NCBI GenBank assembly: GCA_030068145.1
Contig: JAPJBO010000772.1
Span: 1 to 64,000, forward strand
Source of the DNA: Diplonema papillatum
Taxonomy: Eukaryota; Euglenozoa; Diplonemea; Diplonemida; Diplonemidae
DNA length: 64,000 nucleotides
Reading direction: 5' to 3'
Part shown: positions 1-10,610 of the stretch, piece by piece
Layout of the letters: each line of letters begins with the position of its first letter
How positions within the stretch are numbered: the stretch's first letter is position 1
Program-made: the position numbers and the translations under genes
The notes under the pieces: model-generated
The model's database searches: none
The model's input: the letters and a program-made list of their open reading frames with translations, nothing else
What the model was told of the DNA's origin: nothing

Positions 1-14
1 AGAGTAGAGCCATC

Positions 15-320
15 ATGCCGTTCAAAACCCGCAACGAGTGCGCCGTAGAAGGCTGCTACCACCGAGGAAGTGCAGATCATGTCCTGACGGCTGGCGACGA
101 ACGACATATTCTATGCTACGGACCCGAAGCCAACCTCACGCGCATCTTTGGACAGAGTGAGGTAACCTACAGGCAAATATTGGATGAATTTGCGGCCCGC
201 AACACAGCAGTCGTACTGTCCGTTTGCGCGCGAGTCCGCTATCAGGAGCCCAGCGGAAAAGCAACAGAATGGGCCACTTGGCTAATGCACGAGATCAAGT
301 CTAGCTCGAAGATACGATAA
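15..320 (+). CDS. Hypothetical protein, 101 aa, with a decayed paralogue in the window
   Basis: An ATG-started ORF of 101 codons beginning MPFKTRNECAVEG. I recognise no domain; there are four cysteines and no signal peptide or membrane segment. What makes it more than chance is a relative at about 24650-24980 starting MPFRTKEECVV, with the shared blocks YGPEA and SVC.RV. Both copies are followed by the same downstream sequence, around AAGGTCGAAAGAC, which at the second locus is the leader of an ankyrin gene. It may be a real small gene, an exon of a longer one cut by the window edge, or coding-like repeat sequence. Function is unknown. Confidence 0.35.
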   Translation: MPFKTRNECAVEGCYHRGSADHVLTAGDERHILCYGPEANLTRIFGQSEVTYRQILDEFAARNTAVVLSVCARVRYQEPSGKATEWATWLMHEIKSSSKIR

Positions 321-354
321 CATTTCTTTTGGGAACTCCACCGATCACCACAAG

Positions 355-537
355 CACACACTAAGCTGAACTTAGGTGGTGACCCCTCCGAACAGTCTCC
401 CTGGCCCTGGCCCACGCCTGATGCCGCAACCCCTTAACCCGGGCGGCGGCGCTTTGGCATGAGCCAGGAACCTCAAGGGGAGCAGCGCGAGAGGCATCAT
501 CCACGCTTCAAAGGCCCACACACACTAAGCTGAACTT
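355..537 (-). mobile_element. 145-bp truncated LINE-like insertion with 19-bp TSD
   Basis: Bases 374-518 are inserted between two perfect copies of CACACACTAAGCTGAACTT (355-373 and 519-537). The related locus at 2403-2470 has the same flanks without the insertion, so it is an empty site. The inserted sequence is the reverse complement of 3276-3423. A 19-bp duplication and differing lengths with one shared end fit target-primed reverse transcription of a 5'-truncated non-LTR element. The strand follows the shared-end interpretation and is tentative. Confidence 0.65.
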
Positions 538-2090
538 CACAAGCATACAAAAGGTCGAAAGACACCAATCTGTACGTCCATTCGGGATCGTCGGAAACAC
601 AAAAAGACTCAAAACAGGCCGGTTAAAAAAGAGTTTTTTAACCACAGGAGTTTCTGGTGAAAACTATTTGTGCTTGCAAGGCCAGTGACACGGAGGCTGC
701 AGGTGGGGTCTACAGCAAGGTAGCGAAGCAGCAACACGCGCATAACAGGATCACAGGCCATTCAAAAAATGGAAAACAAAATCTTGCCGGCCATGTTACT
801 GACTTTATAACCATGATTTTCCCGAATTTCGGATTAGAATAATCCCTGCAAACAGAGACAAAGAACGCAAAGGACACAACCAAAAGGTCCGCCCGGACAA
901 CCACCAAGCATTCGTCACCAACAATAGAGAGATCCCCCACCCATCTCCGCACAGTCAGACGCAGGGAAATACTCGAGGGACTGCCTTGTGCTTTTTTTTG
1001 ACGGGGTCACCCCAACACTAGCGTTGTCTGCAAACGTCTGCGTCTGCGTCTGAGAAGGAACGTCGACGCGGATGCGTTAAGCAACGCGGCCATGGACATG
1101 GTCCAAGCGGAAGCCGGTGCGCAAGTAGGTACAGTAAGAGCGCAGTACGATGCCTACAGGAACAGCGCACTGGCGAAAAGCCAGTCCCTACGAGCAGTCA
1201 CCAGCGTGGTGACGCGGATCAGTGGCGTAGCATGGCATTGTGGGCACGTGGCCAATGTCACCAGCGCCACAGCGCTGGGCGGCGGGGTCATGCAAGGCAT
1301 TTCGTGCCGGGCAGAACTCGCCCCACAAACCGAAGCAGTGTTGCTGGCAATGAGCCAACGGAACCCGACCGCAGACGCGATGGCACCGACGAACCCGTTT
1401 GTCAAGGCGCATGAGACACGGATTTTTGCAAACGCAGACGCGTCTGCAGTATCAGCCTGCAGATCAGCCTGCTCGGGTCTCTTTCGTGATTCCTGAGGTC
1501 TGCACGTCCACACGAAGGTGACCCAGCACGTCAGAGCGCACTAACAAATGTGTCGTTGCCGTAGTATGGCGCCGCAAGAGTTTCTCACAACCTGTTCAAA
1601 ACGCCGACTCCCAGCCTCAGCGGTCAACCGGAGAATCTAAGAAAGCCGGTCCTTTAAACCTCAAGAAATCGCTTGAAAAGGGACCGCCGCTCACCTGACA
1701 GATCCGTCCCGGCCGGATCCAGCTGAGGGAAAAACAAGAGACATACAATCGGAAGGGTCGGAACTGACAGCAGACAGACGCACGTCGTCTGAGCCACAAT
1801 GAACGTCAAACCCCCCGGTGTCTCAAGCGAACTTTCCCCCTGCCAAAGAAGGGGGGAAAATCGTTCGGCGGGTGACACTACAAGCCGGGGAGCAATCAAA
1901 CCCACAAGCAATGACCCCTGTGGTTGAGTCGTCGTCTCCGCGTGCGCGCCGAGGTTTGGCTCATCGATATGCTGGGTCTCTGGATAGTCCACTTACGTCT
2001 TAGCAGAAATTCTCACAACCTTTTTCACGATCCTGTTGACCCATAGTTCTGCAGAGTTCTGTAAAGTTCCGCAAAGTTGTTGGTGAGTGT
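538..2090. other. Non-genic stretch with a leader-like block
   Basis: Bases 540-603 match the leader just before the ankyrin gene (25005-25073): GGTCGAAAGAC, then CAATCTGTACG and GTCGGAAACACAAA. The ankyrin coding body is absent here. The rest holds overlapping short ORFs on both strands, the longest 134 codons at 1092-1496, with no recognisable domain. I see no supportable gene. Confidence 0.5.
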
Positions 2091-2095
2091 TGATA

Positions 2096-2412
2096 GTGTG
2101 GCACTCATTTGCATGCATATGGCCCCCCACTATTCACCTTTTTCGCCGAGGCAATGCGCTGTCTGGCACTCACGACTGACACGGCCTTTTATTTCCAGCT
2201 AGGCCATTGCCAGCATGAATACGTGCATGCAGAACGGGCCCCGAATACTTTGGAACCGGGAATATTTCCGTTAAGGGATAGCGCACCGTGGGCCCACTGT
2301 GCCGCACACCGTCGCGGGGCGCTCGGCGAGATAGAGCTTTTCACAGCACATTCGCATTCGTGTGGCACTCATTTGCATGCATATGGCCCCCCACTATTCA
2401 CCTTCTTTTGGG
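2096..2412 (+). repeat. Pair of ~52-bp direct repeats
   Basis: The block containing CTCATTTGCATGCATATGG occurs at 2096-2148 and again at 2360-2412, 264 bp apart and almost identical. The second copy runs into a third copy of the leader-like sequence (2403-2500, AAGCTGAACTTCACAAGC). Confidence 0.7.
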
Positions 2413-2500
2413 AACCCCACAGCTCACCACAAGCACGCACTAAGCTGAACTTCACAAGCACACGAAGGTCGAAAGACACCAATCTGTACGTCCAGACCCT
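2403..2500 (+). repeat. Third copy of the ankyrin-leader block; empty site
   Basis: This region matches 324-373 joined directly to 538-590, without the 145-bp insertion seen there, and shares AAGGTCGAAAGACACCAATC with the leader before the ankyrin gene. No coding body follows. Confidence 0.6.
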
Positions 2501-2698
2501 AAGTGAACTTGCATTCTGAAAAATGGGCCGCGGACTGACGTGGATTGTCGGCAAGGCGTTGATTTCCTGGGTACATACAGGCTCACTGCGGGAATGCTGC
2601 TGCGCAGTCGTCAAGCCACCCAAGAACCAGGTGGTTGGGGGGTGACAAGAACAATCTCGAAGAGTGTTCGCGTGAAGTATTCACGTGACGCACATTAA

Positions 2699-2920
2699 CG
2701 GGACACACAGAATTTATTCTTTTTGTTGTGCGCTTAACCATGGTAAAGACGTACGAAATCGTAGACCCTAATAAAGTTGAAAGTTTCTGCAGAAGATAAC
2801 AGGCGTACGTGAGCGGCATCGAAGCTATGCCAGCTTCGGCTGACACCATTTGCGCACAGAATTGGACACACAGAATTTATCCTTGTTGTGAACTTAACCA
2901 TGGTTAGACGTACGAAAAAC
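2699..2920 (+). repeat. Two diverged ~60-bp direct repeats
   Basis: GGACACACAGAATTTAT followed by TTGTTGTG, CTTAACCATGGT and AGACGTACGAAA occurs at about 2699-2762 and again at 2861-2920, period about 162 bp. No gene is apparent. Confidence 0.6.
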
Positions 2921-3262
2921 AGACACCAATCCATCTCAAAGCATCTGCACAATAACACGACAAGCCTCTAGGCGAACCCCGTTTTCACACTTTCCGGACT
3001 TGCTCTCGAATTGGAGCGACATACCTCACAGTACGGGAGCTAGAGGGTACAGGTTGCATACCCCACATGCACAGCATCGTACTTCGCCAGAATATTTCTG
3101 TCCAAACCCTGCATCGCCCCCCCTTTTTGACATCCGCTACTATAGTTTACTCTTGAAACTGGAGCAAAGCGCACGGCAGGAAGAATACCTTCCCGAACCG
3201 ACTTCAGGAGAGTTTGGGATGAGGCGGGTCTTCACGCAGTACTGGGCACCCACAGTAGTAAA

Positions 3263-3986
3263 TTTGTTGCATTAGTGTGTGGGCCTTTGAAGCGTGGATG
3301 ATGCCTCTCGCGCTGCTCCCCTTGAGGTTCCTGGCTCATGCCAAAGCGCCGCCGCCCGGGTTAAGGGGTTGCGGCATCAGGCGTGGGCCAGGGCCAGGGA
3401 GGCTGTTCGGAGGGGTCACCACCCACCGTTCGCGGGCTTCGTTACTTCACTGCCCCCGGCTCTCCCCGGCCTTCGTCATCCCGGGGGAGGGTTTCACGGC
3501 CATCCCCCCCCGCGTGGGGAATGGACTGGTGCTGTGCCGCGGGTCCTTCCGTGCGTCCTCGCGACGTCGCCGCTGTCGATGTCGCTGCCGCTGTTGCTGC
3601 CGCTGCAGCCGCTGTCGGGCGGTTGGTTGACGATCCCGGTCTGCACCCCGCCCGTTGCGCGTCGGCTTTCTTCTTCTCGGCGTTCGCTAGGACGTCCCAA
3701 AGTTGGCGGCTGCCGCCGCCGCGTGCGCGGCGGTGCGTCGCCCGGCCGTGTCTTGCCCGTGCCTTCCACTTCTCGCCGCTGCGTTGCCACCCCCGTGGGT
3801 AGTGGACCTGGGGTCGGAAGCTGCCGGTCAGGACACCCGCCTTCTCCCAGTGGCCGCTCTGGTCGCCCCGTCCTTTGTTCGCCATCTTTTTGGGCACGTG
3901 CCGTACGGCGGCGACTTCGAACGCCCGCATCACCGCTTCGAAGGCCTCCCGGTTGTTGATCTGCGGCCGTTTGTTGCATTAGTGTG
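3263..3986 (-). mobile_element. ~690-bp 5'-truncated LINE-like insertion with 17-bp TSD
   Basis: Two perfect copies of TTTGTTGCATTAGTGTG (3263-3279 and 3970-3986) flank 690 bp. At 41480-41520 on the opposite strand, the left flank (AGTAGTAAATTTGTTGC) joins the right flank (AGTGTGATTGTC) directly, so that locus is an empty site. The end next to 3280 (GGGCCTTTGAAGC) is shared with the insertion at 374-518 and is therefore the element's fixed 3' end; the 3969 end is the truncation point. The minus strand is open from the truncation point, consistent with the tail of a LINE protein. There is no poly(A); the 3' end is CA-rich. Confidence 0.65.
3442..3968 (-). pseudogene. 5'-truncated coding remnant inside the LINE-like insertion
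   Basis: Reading the minus strand from the truncation point gives an open frame of about 175 codons. It starts RPQINNREAFEAVMRAFEV and becomes basic and alanine-rich, with an Ala/Thr run, before stopping at 3442. There is no ATG at the start because the 5' end is missing. I recognise no domain. Its place at the 3' side of a retroelement suggests the C-terminus of a retrotransposon protein. Confidence 0.4.
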
Positions 3987-4039
3987 ATTGTCAGGCCTTC
4001 GACTACCCTGAGCAACGCACTAACCCACAGTACATTCGC

Positions 4040-4165
4040 AAGGCTGAAACTTAAAGAAATTGACGGAATGACACCACCAGGCGTGGTGTATGCGGCTTAA
4101 TTTAACTCAACACGGGGAATTTTACTAGGTCAGGACGATCTCAAGGATTGACAGATTGAGAGCTC
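4040..4165 (+). rRNA. Fragment resembling eukaryotic small-subunit rRNA
   Basis: The stretch contains, in order, TTCGCAAGGCTGAAACTTAA, AAATTGACGGAA, CACCACCAGGCGTGG, TGCGGCTTAATTT, ACTCAACACGGGGAA and GGATTGACAGATTGAGAGCT. These are the universally conserved blocks of the 3' half of SSU rRNA (around the 1100-1250 region of 18S numbering), in correct order and spacing. There are changes at usually invariant positions, for example AAAGAAATTG for AAAGGAATTG. Sequence on both sides is unrelated, so it is a fragment or pseudogene, not a functional rRNA gene. Confidence 0.75.
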
Positions 4166-4335
4166 TTACAATAGCCACAACATTTACCCATAATACATTG
4201 TGGCTAGTGGCTAGAATCTTTAGCCTTCAGGGTGAACGATGCGCAGGAATACGCCGAACCACGGGGCAACTCGGTTGGTGCAAAATCCGTACACCGCGAG
4301 AGTAAATAACACAAGGACGAACAGGGAATGCAAAT

Positions 4336-4665
4336 CAAAATCCACGTTTGTTGTTAACTTCCTCCCATACGGGACTTCTGCCACCCCATGATCCTGTCAA
4401 GCAAAGACTTCTGGCCCCGCGCAGCGGGATTTGGGGGGTTGAGTTCATTTCGTACGCGATTCCAAGCACAGGGGAGGCATTATGCGCGTGGAATGCAAAA
4501 CAAAATCCACGGTTGTTGTTAACTTTCTCCCACAAGGGACTTCTGCCACCTCGTGATCCAGCCAAGCAAAGACTTCTGGCCCCGCGCAGCGAAATTTGGG
4601 GGGGTTGAGCTCATTTCGTACGCGATTCCATGCACAGGGGAGGCAGTATGCGCGTGGAATGCCCG
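4336..4665 (+). repeat. Tandem duplication, two units of ~163 bp
   Basis: Two head-to-tail copies share AAATCCACG, CAAAGACTTCTGGCCCCGCG, TCATTTCGTACGCGATTCCA and GCGCGTGGAATGC. The copies differ by scattered substitutions and small indels. Both strands are open across parts of it, but I see no domain. Confidence 0.75.
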
Positions 4666-5021
4666 ACCCCAGTTCAGCCTCGAACCTCACTCGGTCCAGC
4701 CCTACATGGCTGCCCTGCGCCGGGCGCCTTCCGCCCACGTCTGCCCGGACCCCCGAAGCCCGTTTTTTGCGTTTCTTTCAAAGAAATTTGCGGCTCAGCA
4801 ATTTGCAGATTCGGACCTTGGTTCAAATCTGTATGGAATTTACAGCGTCACCAGTGCTTCGCCTACATACGTTCAGGCTCAAGACCCGGGGACAACATTG
4901 CCCCGCGTGACCTCGTCCCAGCGGCAGTGGGGCTGGCGGCCTGACTTTGTACCAGCGACAGGCGTACACGATGGTGTGCCAGTCTCAGCAGTTGGACTTG
5001 GCTGGCAAGCTGGAGTTGAAA

Positions 5022-5044
5022 AAGCGGGTGCCACACCCGCTTTT
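5022..5044. other. Short perfect hairpin
   Basis: AAAAGCGGGTG and CACCCGCTTTT form 11-bp arms around a 3-base loop. The role is unknown; it may be a terminator-like structure or a remnant of a palindromic repeat. Confidence 0.5.
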
Positions 5045-5276
5045 CGGGTGTGGATTCACACGCGTTTTGGTTGCATATAGGCACAACCGTGTGACTCGGG
5101 CGCACCCTCTTCAGCTTCAGCTTCTGACGCTGGACCTCAGCGTGCTCGCCTGGGTTCTCCCTTGTCTTCAGCCCACCCCCGCCACCAACCCCCCCTCACC
5201 CACGAGCTCTAACTGTGGACCAGTCTGTCCACGAGCGGAACCTGAGACAAACAGCACCAAACGGACACGAAAAGAG

Positions 5277-5530
5277 AACGGTCCTACAGTTCCAAGAAGA
5301 CAGACAGCCATCTACTACGGCGCCATACTGAGGAGGGCCTAACGTAAGTAAGATATGTGGATGAGGCCGAAACTACCAACAACAAAGGTACACACCAGTT
5401 CTCTTACCTCGTGTAACCACCACCCTCAACGACACTCGCACACATAATACCTTCCCATATTGCCAAAAGTCGTCCGGAGGCTTTAAAGCCCCGGAGTTTC
5501 AAGCGAGCTTTCACTCTAAACAAACAACGA
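5277..5530 (+). repeat. Dispersed repeat also found at 32740-33170
   Basis: Several blocks recur near 33 kb: ACAGACAGCCATCTACTACG then CCATACTGAGGAGGGCCT (5300-5342, cf. 33100-33150), GTAAGTAAGATATGTGGA through CTCTTACCTCGTGTAACCAC (5343-5420, cf. 32934-33020), and a GAAACTCCGGGGTTTTAAAG-like block on the opposite strand (5470-5515, cf. 32775-32815). The block order differs between loci. The family is unidentified. Confidence 0.6.
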
Positions 5531-6048
5531 GGTGCGCACGGCACTGCGGGGAACAAAAGAAGACTCTTACGGTACGGAGTCTTACACTCCCGTTCTCCTT
5601 TTTCACAAAAGAACTGCGCAGTTTCTTTTCTTTTTACAAAAATACCAGCTTGGAAGGAAATGCTCGACAATAGCTGCCAGACAAAAAAACCGAAGGGATC
5701 CCAAGTGCTGTAACTACCGAACCACGTGTTGAACGGACGTGAGGTCATGCGGGTCTACCCCAACACGACGAGTTACACAAACACACCAGGTCAAAGAAGA
5801 ACAAATCAGATTGTGTTGTATTGTATTTGCCCCCCCCCTTCCTCTATATTTCCCCCCCCTCCATTTCGGAGTCAAAGCAGCTACGTCGAGTATTTTTCCA
5901 TTTAGGGTGCTCTGACTTTTTTTTTTTGTTTCTGGTCCCCGGCCCCCCAAAAAATCTGTACGCACGCACGCAAAAAAAAAAATAAATAGCCCAAAAAAAC
6001 TAGGGCATATGAAGGCGATTTTCTCTGAGCCTCTGCTTCATTAAGGCG

Positions 6049-7033
6049 TCACATCTGTCGTGGTTGACTCTGAGACTGCGGTGTGGCGGGCACAGACTCG
6101 TTGATCAACATTTTCGCAGGGTGCAGTCCACGTTGTCGACACAGATCACAGGAATTCCGTTGTAGAATATCATCAGGCTCAAGGTCCACTCGCACAGACT
6201 CGTTGATCAACATTTTCGCAGGGTGCAGTCCACGTTGTCGACACAGATCACAGGAATTCCGTTGTAGAATATCATCAGGCTCAAGGTCCACTCGCACAGA
6301 CTCGTTGATCAACATTTTCGCAGGGTGCAGTCCACGTTGTCGACACAGATCACAGATCTTTGAATTCCGTTGTAGAATATCATCAGGTTCAAGGTCCACT
6401 CGACATGGGCAGTACAGGACATCCCTCCCTTAAACACGGATGACAACTTGATCTCACTAGCATTGTCTCCCTCGCCCACTGTACTCGTAGCAGCCTCCTC
6501 AGGAAATGTCAATGTGCAATGTGTTTCCTCGATGAGTTGAGACAAGGCACCCTGGTGAAGCTTGGCTTGGGATACACTTGCCCGGAAGATTCCGCGAAAT
6601 GTGTTACACATTAGGCACTGAATAGGCTGGTGCAGATTCTGTATCTTGATGAAGGCCGATTGGTGCGCCTCGGGGCAGCGACGGTCTGAAGGTGTCCTCG
6701 TGACGGATGTCAGCTTACATACTTAAACACCCCCTCAAATCTTCCTCAGCAATTCTCTCCTATTTGGGCTACAAGTGTTGGGCACTCGAGGAGGTCGGTT
6801 TTGTCGACAATGAGAGGACATCTTGTTGTTGTGTATCCTCGCAGCTCCGCAGGTTGACAAGGTGCGGGGATGAATTTGCTCCACCATGGGCCTTCCAGAG
6901 TTCCATACTTCTCCCGGACGTACGCAAGAAGAGATGCCTGCTCGGCTGCGGTATCCTCATTTAATACAACCACGGGTTGTCTGCTGTATTGAGCGGTCCC
7001 AAGACGGGCTTTGATAGCCTCCAGAGCGTTCAT
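6049..7033 (-). CDS. Unrecognised coding-like stretch, possibly spliced, with 34-residue repeats
   Basis: Three minus-strand open segments read like protein but do not join in one frame. First, 7033-6746 starts MNALEAIKARLGTAQYSRQP and contains a YGTLEGPWW block. Second, about 6690-6400 has a Cys/His-rich start (RRCPEAHQ, CLMCNTFRG). Third, 6399-6049 consists of repeats of ICDLCRQRGLHPAKMLINES followed by VDLEPDDILQRN, 34 residues each, with a CxxC in every unit. Introns or frameshifts would be needed to link them; a GTATGT donor-like site lies near 6720. I do not recognise the family. The CxxC pairs could bind zinc, but this is speculative. Confidence 0.35.
6090..6400. repeat. Three tandem 102-bp repeats
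   Basis: Three near-identical units, each containing CAGACTCGTTGATCAACATT and GTTGTAGAATATCATCAGG, start at about 6090, 6192 and 6294. The last has a short extra stretch (ATCTTTGA). The unit is a multiple of three, so the minus-strand frame stays open through the array. Confidence 0.9.
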
Positions 7034-7305
7034 ACAGCGTTCACAGCGTTCTCTGTAGCTGTGGCCTGGTGCTGTTCTGGACACACGAGAGCGCGTGCTT
7101 TAGAACCCTTCCACAGCACGACGAGACACAGGCGAACCGACCAGTTTGTAACGTAGTGGTCACTTCTTGTGCAAATTATCTTTTTCTTGGATTATCTTTT
7201 TTTCCGACGGTTCTCAGAAATCTGTACGCACGCGGGACCAGAAACAAAAAAAAAATTCAGAGCACCCTAAAATAAAATACAATATAATAAGATACTCTTC
7301 CTTGC

Positions 7306-8006
7306 CCCCCCCCCCCCATCCCATAAACCAGCACCAATAAAACGACCCCCCCCCCCCCCCCCCCCCCAGGGGTACCTGTAATCCGGGGCCCGGGCCCTGG
7401 AAAAATTCCAGGGTTTTTGGCCCTGAACGATTACCAAAGGAAAAACTCTTTGGTACGAGATGCAATTCGTTTACAATTCCATTCCAGGGCCCCAGACTGT
7501 CCTTGAGCTCAACGGATTCAAAAGCGTTCAAAAACGTCCTCGGAATGTATTTTTTGACACAGCCACGAAACCTGAAGGAGGTTTTCAGGTTCTGGCAGGT
7601 CTAGCTGGCTGCATAAAGGGTACCACGGCTCACCCAAGGTCACAGGTGGCAAGGTGGGTGTTGGAAAAAAAAAATTTTTTTTTGGGCCGGAATCCCTAAA
7701 AACCCGCATTTCGGAAAGTTTTTGTCCTACATTTTTCCCAGGGCATTTTGACCATTTCACCTTCGAGCCTCCGCCATATGGTAAATGCACGACTGTGAGC
7801 TTTTTTTATCAAATTTTATCAAGTTTATTTCTTGATTGTTCTCGTCTTGCTCTCCGCTTGTTGTGGAAGCTGCAATATTGAAGATTCCATCCTTGGATGG
7901 CGTGATTACCGTGGGCCTGGACCCTATCTGGACCCTAGCGCTAACCCGGGGCCCGGGGCCCGGGCCCTGGAGGCCCTGGATTTACAGGTACCCTTGCCCC
8001 CCCCCC
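7306..8006. repeat. C-tracts and GC-rich inverted repeat
   Basis: Two long poly(C) tracts lie at 7306-7318 and 7346-7367. CAGGGGTACCTGTAATCC with GGGCCCGGGCCCTGG (7367-7400) is inverted at 7950-8000 as CCGGGCCCTGG, GGATTTACAGGTACCC and a poly(C) tract. The ~550-bp interior includes an A10T10 run at 7671-7690. It resembles a small foldback element; no gene was found inside. Confidence 0.6.
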
Positions 8007-10136
8007 CCAACACAGGACGAGAAGGAAGGAGCAGCACCACCAGAACCGAGAAAGAACAAAAAAAGAAGAATACTACGCACCAACCCACCACCCTCCCCAA
8101 CCCGGGCTTCCTTTTTACCCGTGAATAGGTGCTACGGGAGTATATATCTGGCAACCGCTGCTTAACAGTGCTCACGTGGGCGGTGTCTTCGGACAGCACC
8201 TCGTGATGTTCGCACCACAAAACAAAGAAGACAGTGAAATGGTCGTTACCTGGTCGGGTTTCGCTCGCGACCGTTTCCTGAACAATCCTTCACTAAATCC
8301 GCGGTTAAATAACCTGGCCTCAGTGGTGCAAGCACCGCGCGCTCTTCAAACCCAAGAAACATTTTCCCTCCCTGCCAGATCAGGTCGTTCGCATGCTGAC
8401 CCGGCGAGCTTCCGTTCTCTACCAACACCCGCGGACGGGCGGGGGTTGCAGAAACCCATAGATTCCCACCCAACTAGAATTGCCACTCTCTCCGATCCGG
8501 CAGGGCCCTGCCACCCCCCTTCCGAACCACGAAATCGAACAACAATGAAAAAAGGTGCTCACTGGCCGGCAACAGCGCGAACTGCCCGGATTAAAGAACT
8601 CTGTTGTTGAGGGTCCGTTCGCCCAGGGTAAAAAATAAGTCGTCAGCCATAAGAACGACGTATATCGTCGACCGCACAAGAACTCGGTGTCGGTCACAAG
8701 AGCCATGGACTTGGCAAAGCACGTAGGAAATAAGAGCGCGCGCTAAAATTAGTCGAATAGTCGGCAATAGGCAGCAAAGATACACACACAAGCACACGTA
8801 CTGCCACTACAGCAGATACGATACACACACAAACATACTATACCTTAAAGGAACCTTTGCCACTATGGTCACCCATAGACTACAAAACCCCGGATCCCTA
8901 AGCGAACTTGCACTCAGTGCTCGCGCTAAGAAAAAAGCCGGTCATTTATGACTAAAAAAATCCATCGCTGAAAACTGATCGGTCATTTATGACCGGTCAT
9001 TTTTGGGGCAAAAAAGACCGGCTGACCAGTCATATTTGGGTCAAAAGTGACCAGCAGTGTTGTCGTGCCAGAGCAGCCGGGCAGGCCCTGCCTGCCTCCC
9101 ACCTGGCTGTGTTTTCTTCCTGGTGTCACAGTGGTGTACCCAATCACTGCACATGTGCCCTAATTACCGTCCGGAGCCGAAACCCAGCGACGACACTGAG
9201 CCGGCTAACATGCTGCAGATCCAGCTGGCACAACGGCCAGTACTAACGTGTGATGAAGTGGACAACGACCAGCCGCACCTTTTTCCTGGGTCACTTTGAT
9301 GCTTTGATTCATAGAAAGGGCTGTGCCAGCTGGTGCTTGACCAATAAATCCAGTGAAAACCTGAACAAAAACTCAACATGGGGAGTGAACCGCCCTGACC
9401 AGGGGAAGGAAAACCGCCGAAAATACTGAAGCAGGCCACTTGGTTGGCATGGACCACGCCCAGTAGCCTCCACAAGTTGCGTGGACGGTGCGAGCCTTCA
9501 GCTCAGCCGAGCTCGATGAACTCAATGCCAACGTTCACGCACGACATACAGTTGGAGTGTCGACCTCGCACGAGGGCGCTGCACAGCGGCGGGTGAAATT
9601 GTCCAGAAATGTCGCGATGTCCAGAAGGAAAGCCAGCAGCTATCATATAATGATAGCTAACGACTGGAGCAAATCTTTTTGTTCGGGGAAGGATCCTGCA
9701 GTCAGAAGCAACCCAGCCACCACAGATAGAGCACAAATGCCTCAGCCAGCCGAAGGATAACCGAATAGCTATCGACGGCATTTTGCACGAACCTTGGTCC
9801 AGTTAACCCAGATGGGTCATGCCTAGAACTCTTTCCTTACGCCATTCTGACGAAGCTGACTCAGCGACTGGGGAGGGGGCTCGCGACTCGGCCGTATCCA
9901 GGCTGCAGGTAAGCTCCATTGTGTACGTGGCTGCCTGCACTGAAACCCCTGGAAGACTAACACTAGTAAAAAAAGCCACACGCCTGAGATGCTTCGAAAA
10001 AAATAAGAAATTGCCCAGAGGCAGTTTTGAAAAATGACTGGGCCACCGGTCTTAAAGCGAACACTGCTTGCACTCTAAAAAAAAAAAGGCGGACCGTTCA
10101 CTTGAAGCGAATATGCATAGATGGTGCGGCCCGCTT
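8007..10136. other. Non-genic stretch
   Basis: Short ORFs occur on both strands (for example 8176-8610, 144 codons) but none shows a domain. Bases 8935-9055 hold a cluster of GGTCATTTATGACC-like palindromes. I see no supportable gene. Confidence 0.5.
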
Positions 10137-10610
10137 CTGCGGCACCCTTCTACAGAACCCGGTAAGAACTCAGCACCAACCCGGCAAGATCCAGGCAACA
10201 AACCAGGCGAGAACCTGGTGCAAAGCCGGCAAGATCTACCCGGTAAGAACTCACAAATCCGGCAAGATCCAGGCAACAAACCAGGCGAGAACCCGGTGCA
10301 AAGCCGGCAAGATCCATACCCTCGGTAAGAACTCAGCACAAACCCGGCAAGATCCAGGCAACAAACCAGGCGAGAAAGCCGGCAAGATCCATAACCTCGG
10401 TAAGAACTCAGCACAAACCCGGCAAGATCCAGGCAACAAACCAGGCGAGAACCCGGTGCAAAGCCGGCAAGAACCAGTCACAAGCCCGGTGAGAAATCGG
10501 CACAAACCCGGCAAGATCTTGAACCCGCTGCAAACCGGGTAAGAACTCAGCACAAAACCGGCAAGATTTAGGCACAACCCAGGCGAGAACCCGGTGCAAA
10601 CCCGGCCAAA
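10137..10610 (+). repeat. Minisatellite, ~80-bp units
   Basis: The motif GGTAAGAACTCAGCACAAAC followed by CCGGCAAGATCCAGGCAAC, AAACCAGGCGAGAACCCGG and TGCAAAGCCGGCAAGA repeats about six times with deletions in some units. ORFs on both strands here are products of the repeat. Confidence 0.85.

Larger units (their letters stand above)
5903..7275. repeat. Segment bounded by imperfect inverted repeats
   Basis: TTTAGGGTGCTCTGAC, a T run, then GTTTCTGGTCC (5903-5940) is mirrored at 7229-7275 as GGACCAGAAAC, an A run, then TCAGAGCACCCTAAA. The sequence TCTGTACGCACGC lies just inside each arm as a direct repeat. The interior holds the coding-like minus-strand stretch at 6049-7033, so this could be a transposon carrying a gene. 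No terminal target duplication was found. Confidence 0.5.

Noticed and set aside
1092..1513. Overlapping ORFs of 134 and 119 codons on opposite strands
   Set aside because: Neither has a recognisable domain, both depend on the same GC-rich stretch, and nothing favours one strand.
10137..10610. CRISPR-like repeats
   Set aside because: Direct tandem repeats with internal deletions and no spacers.
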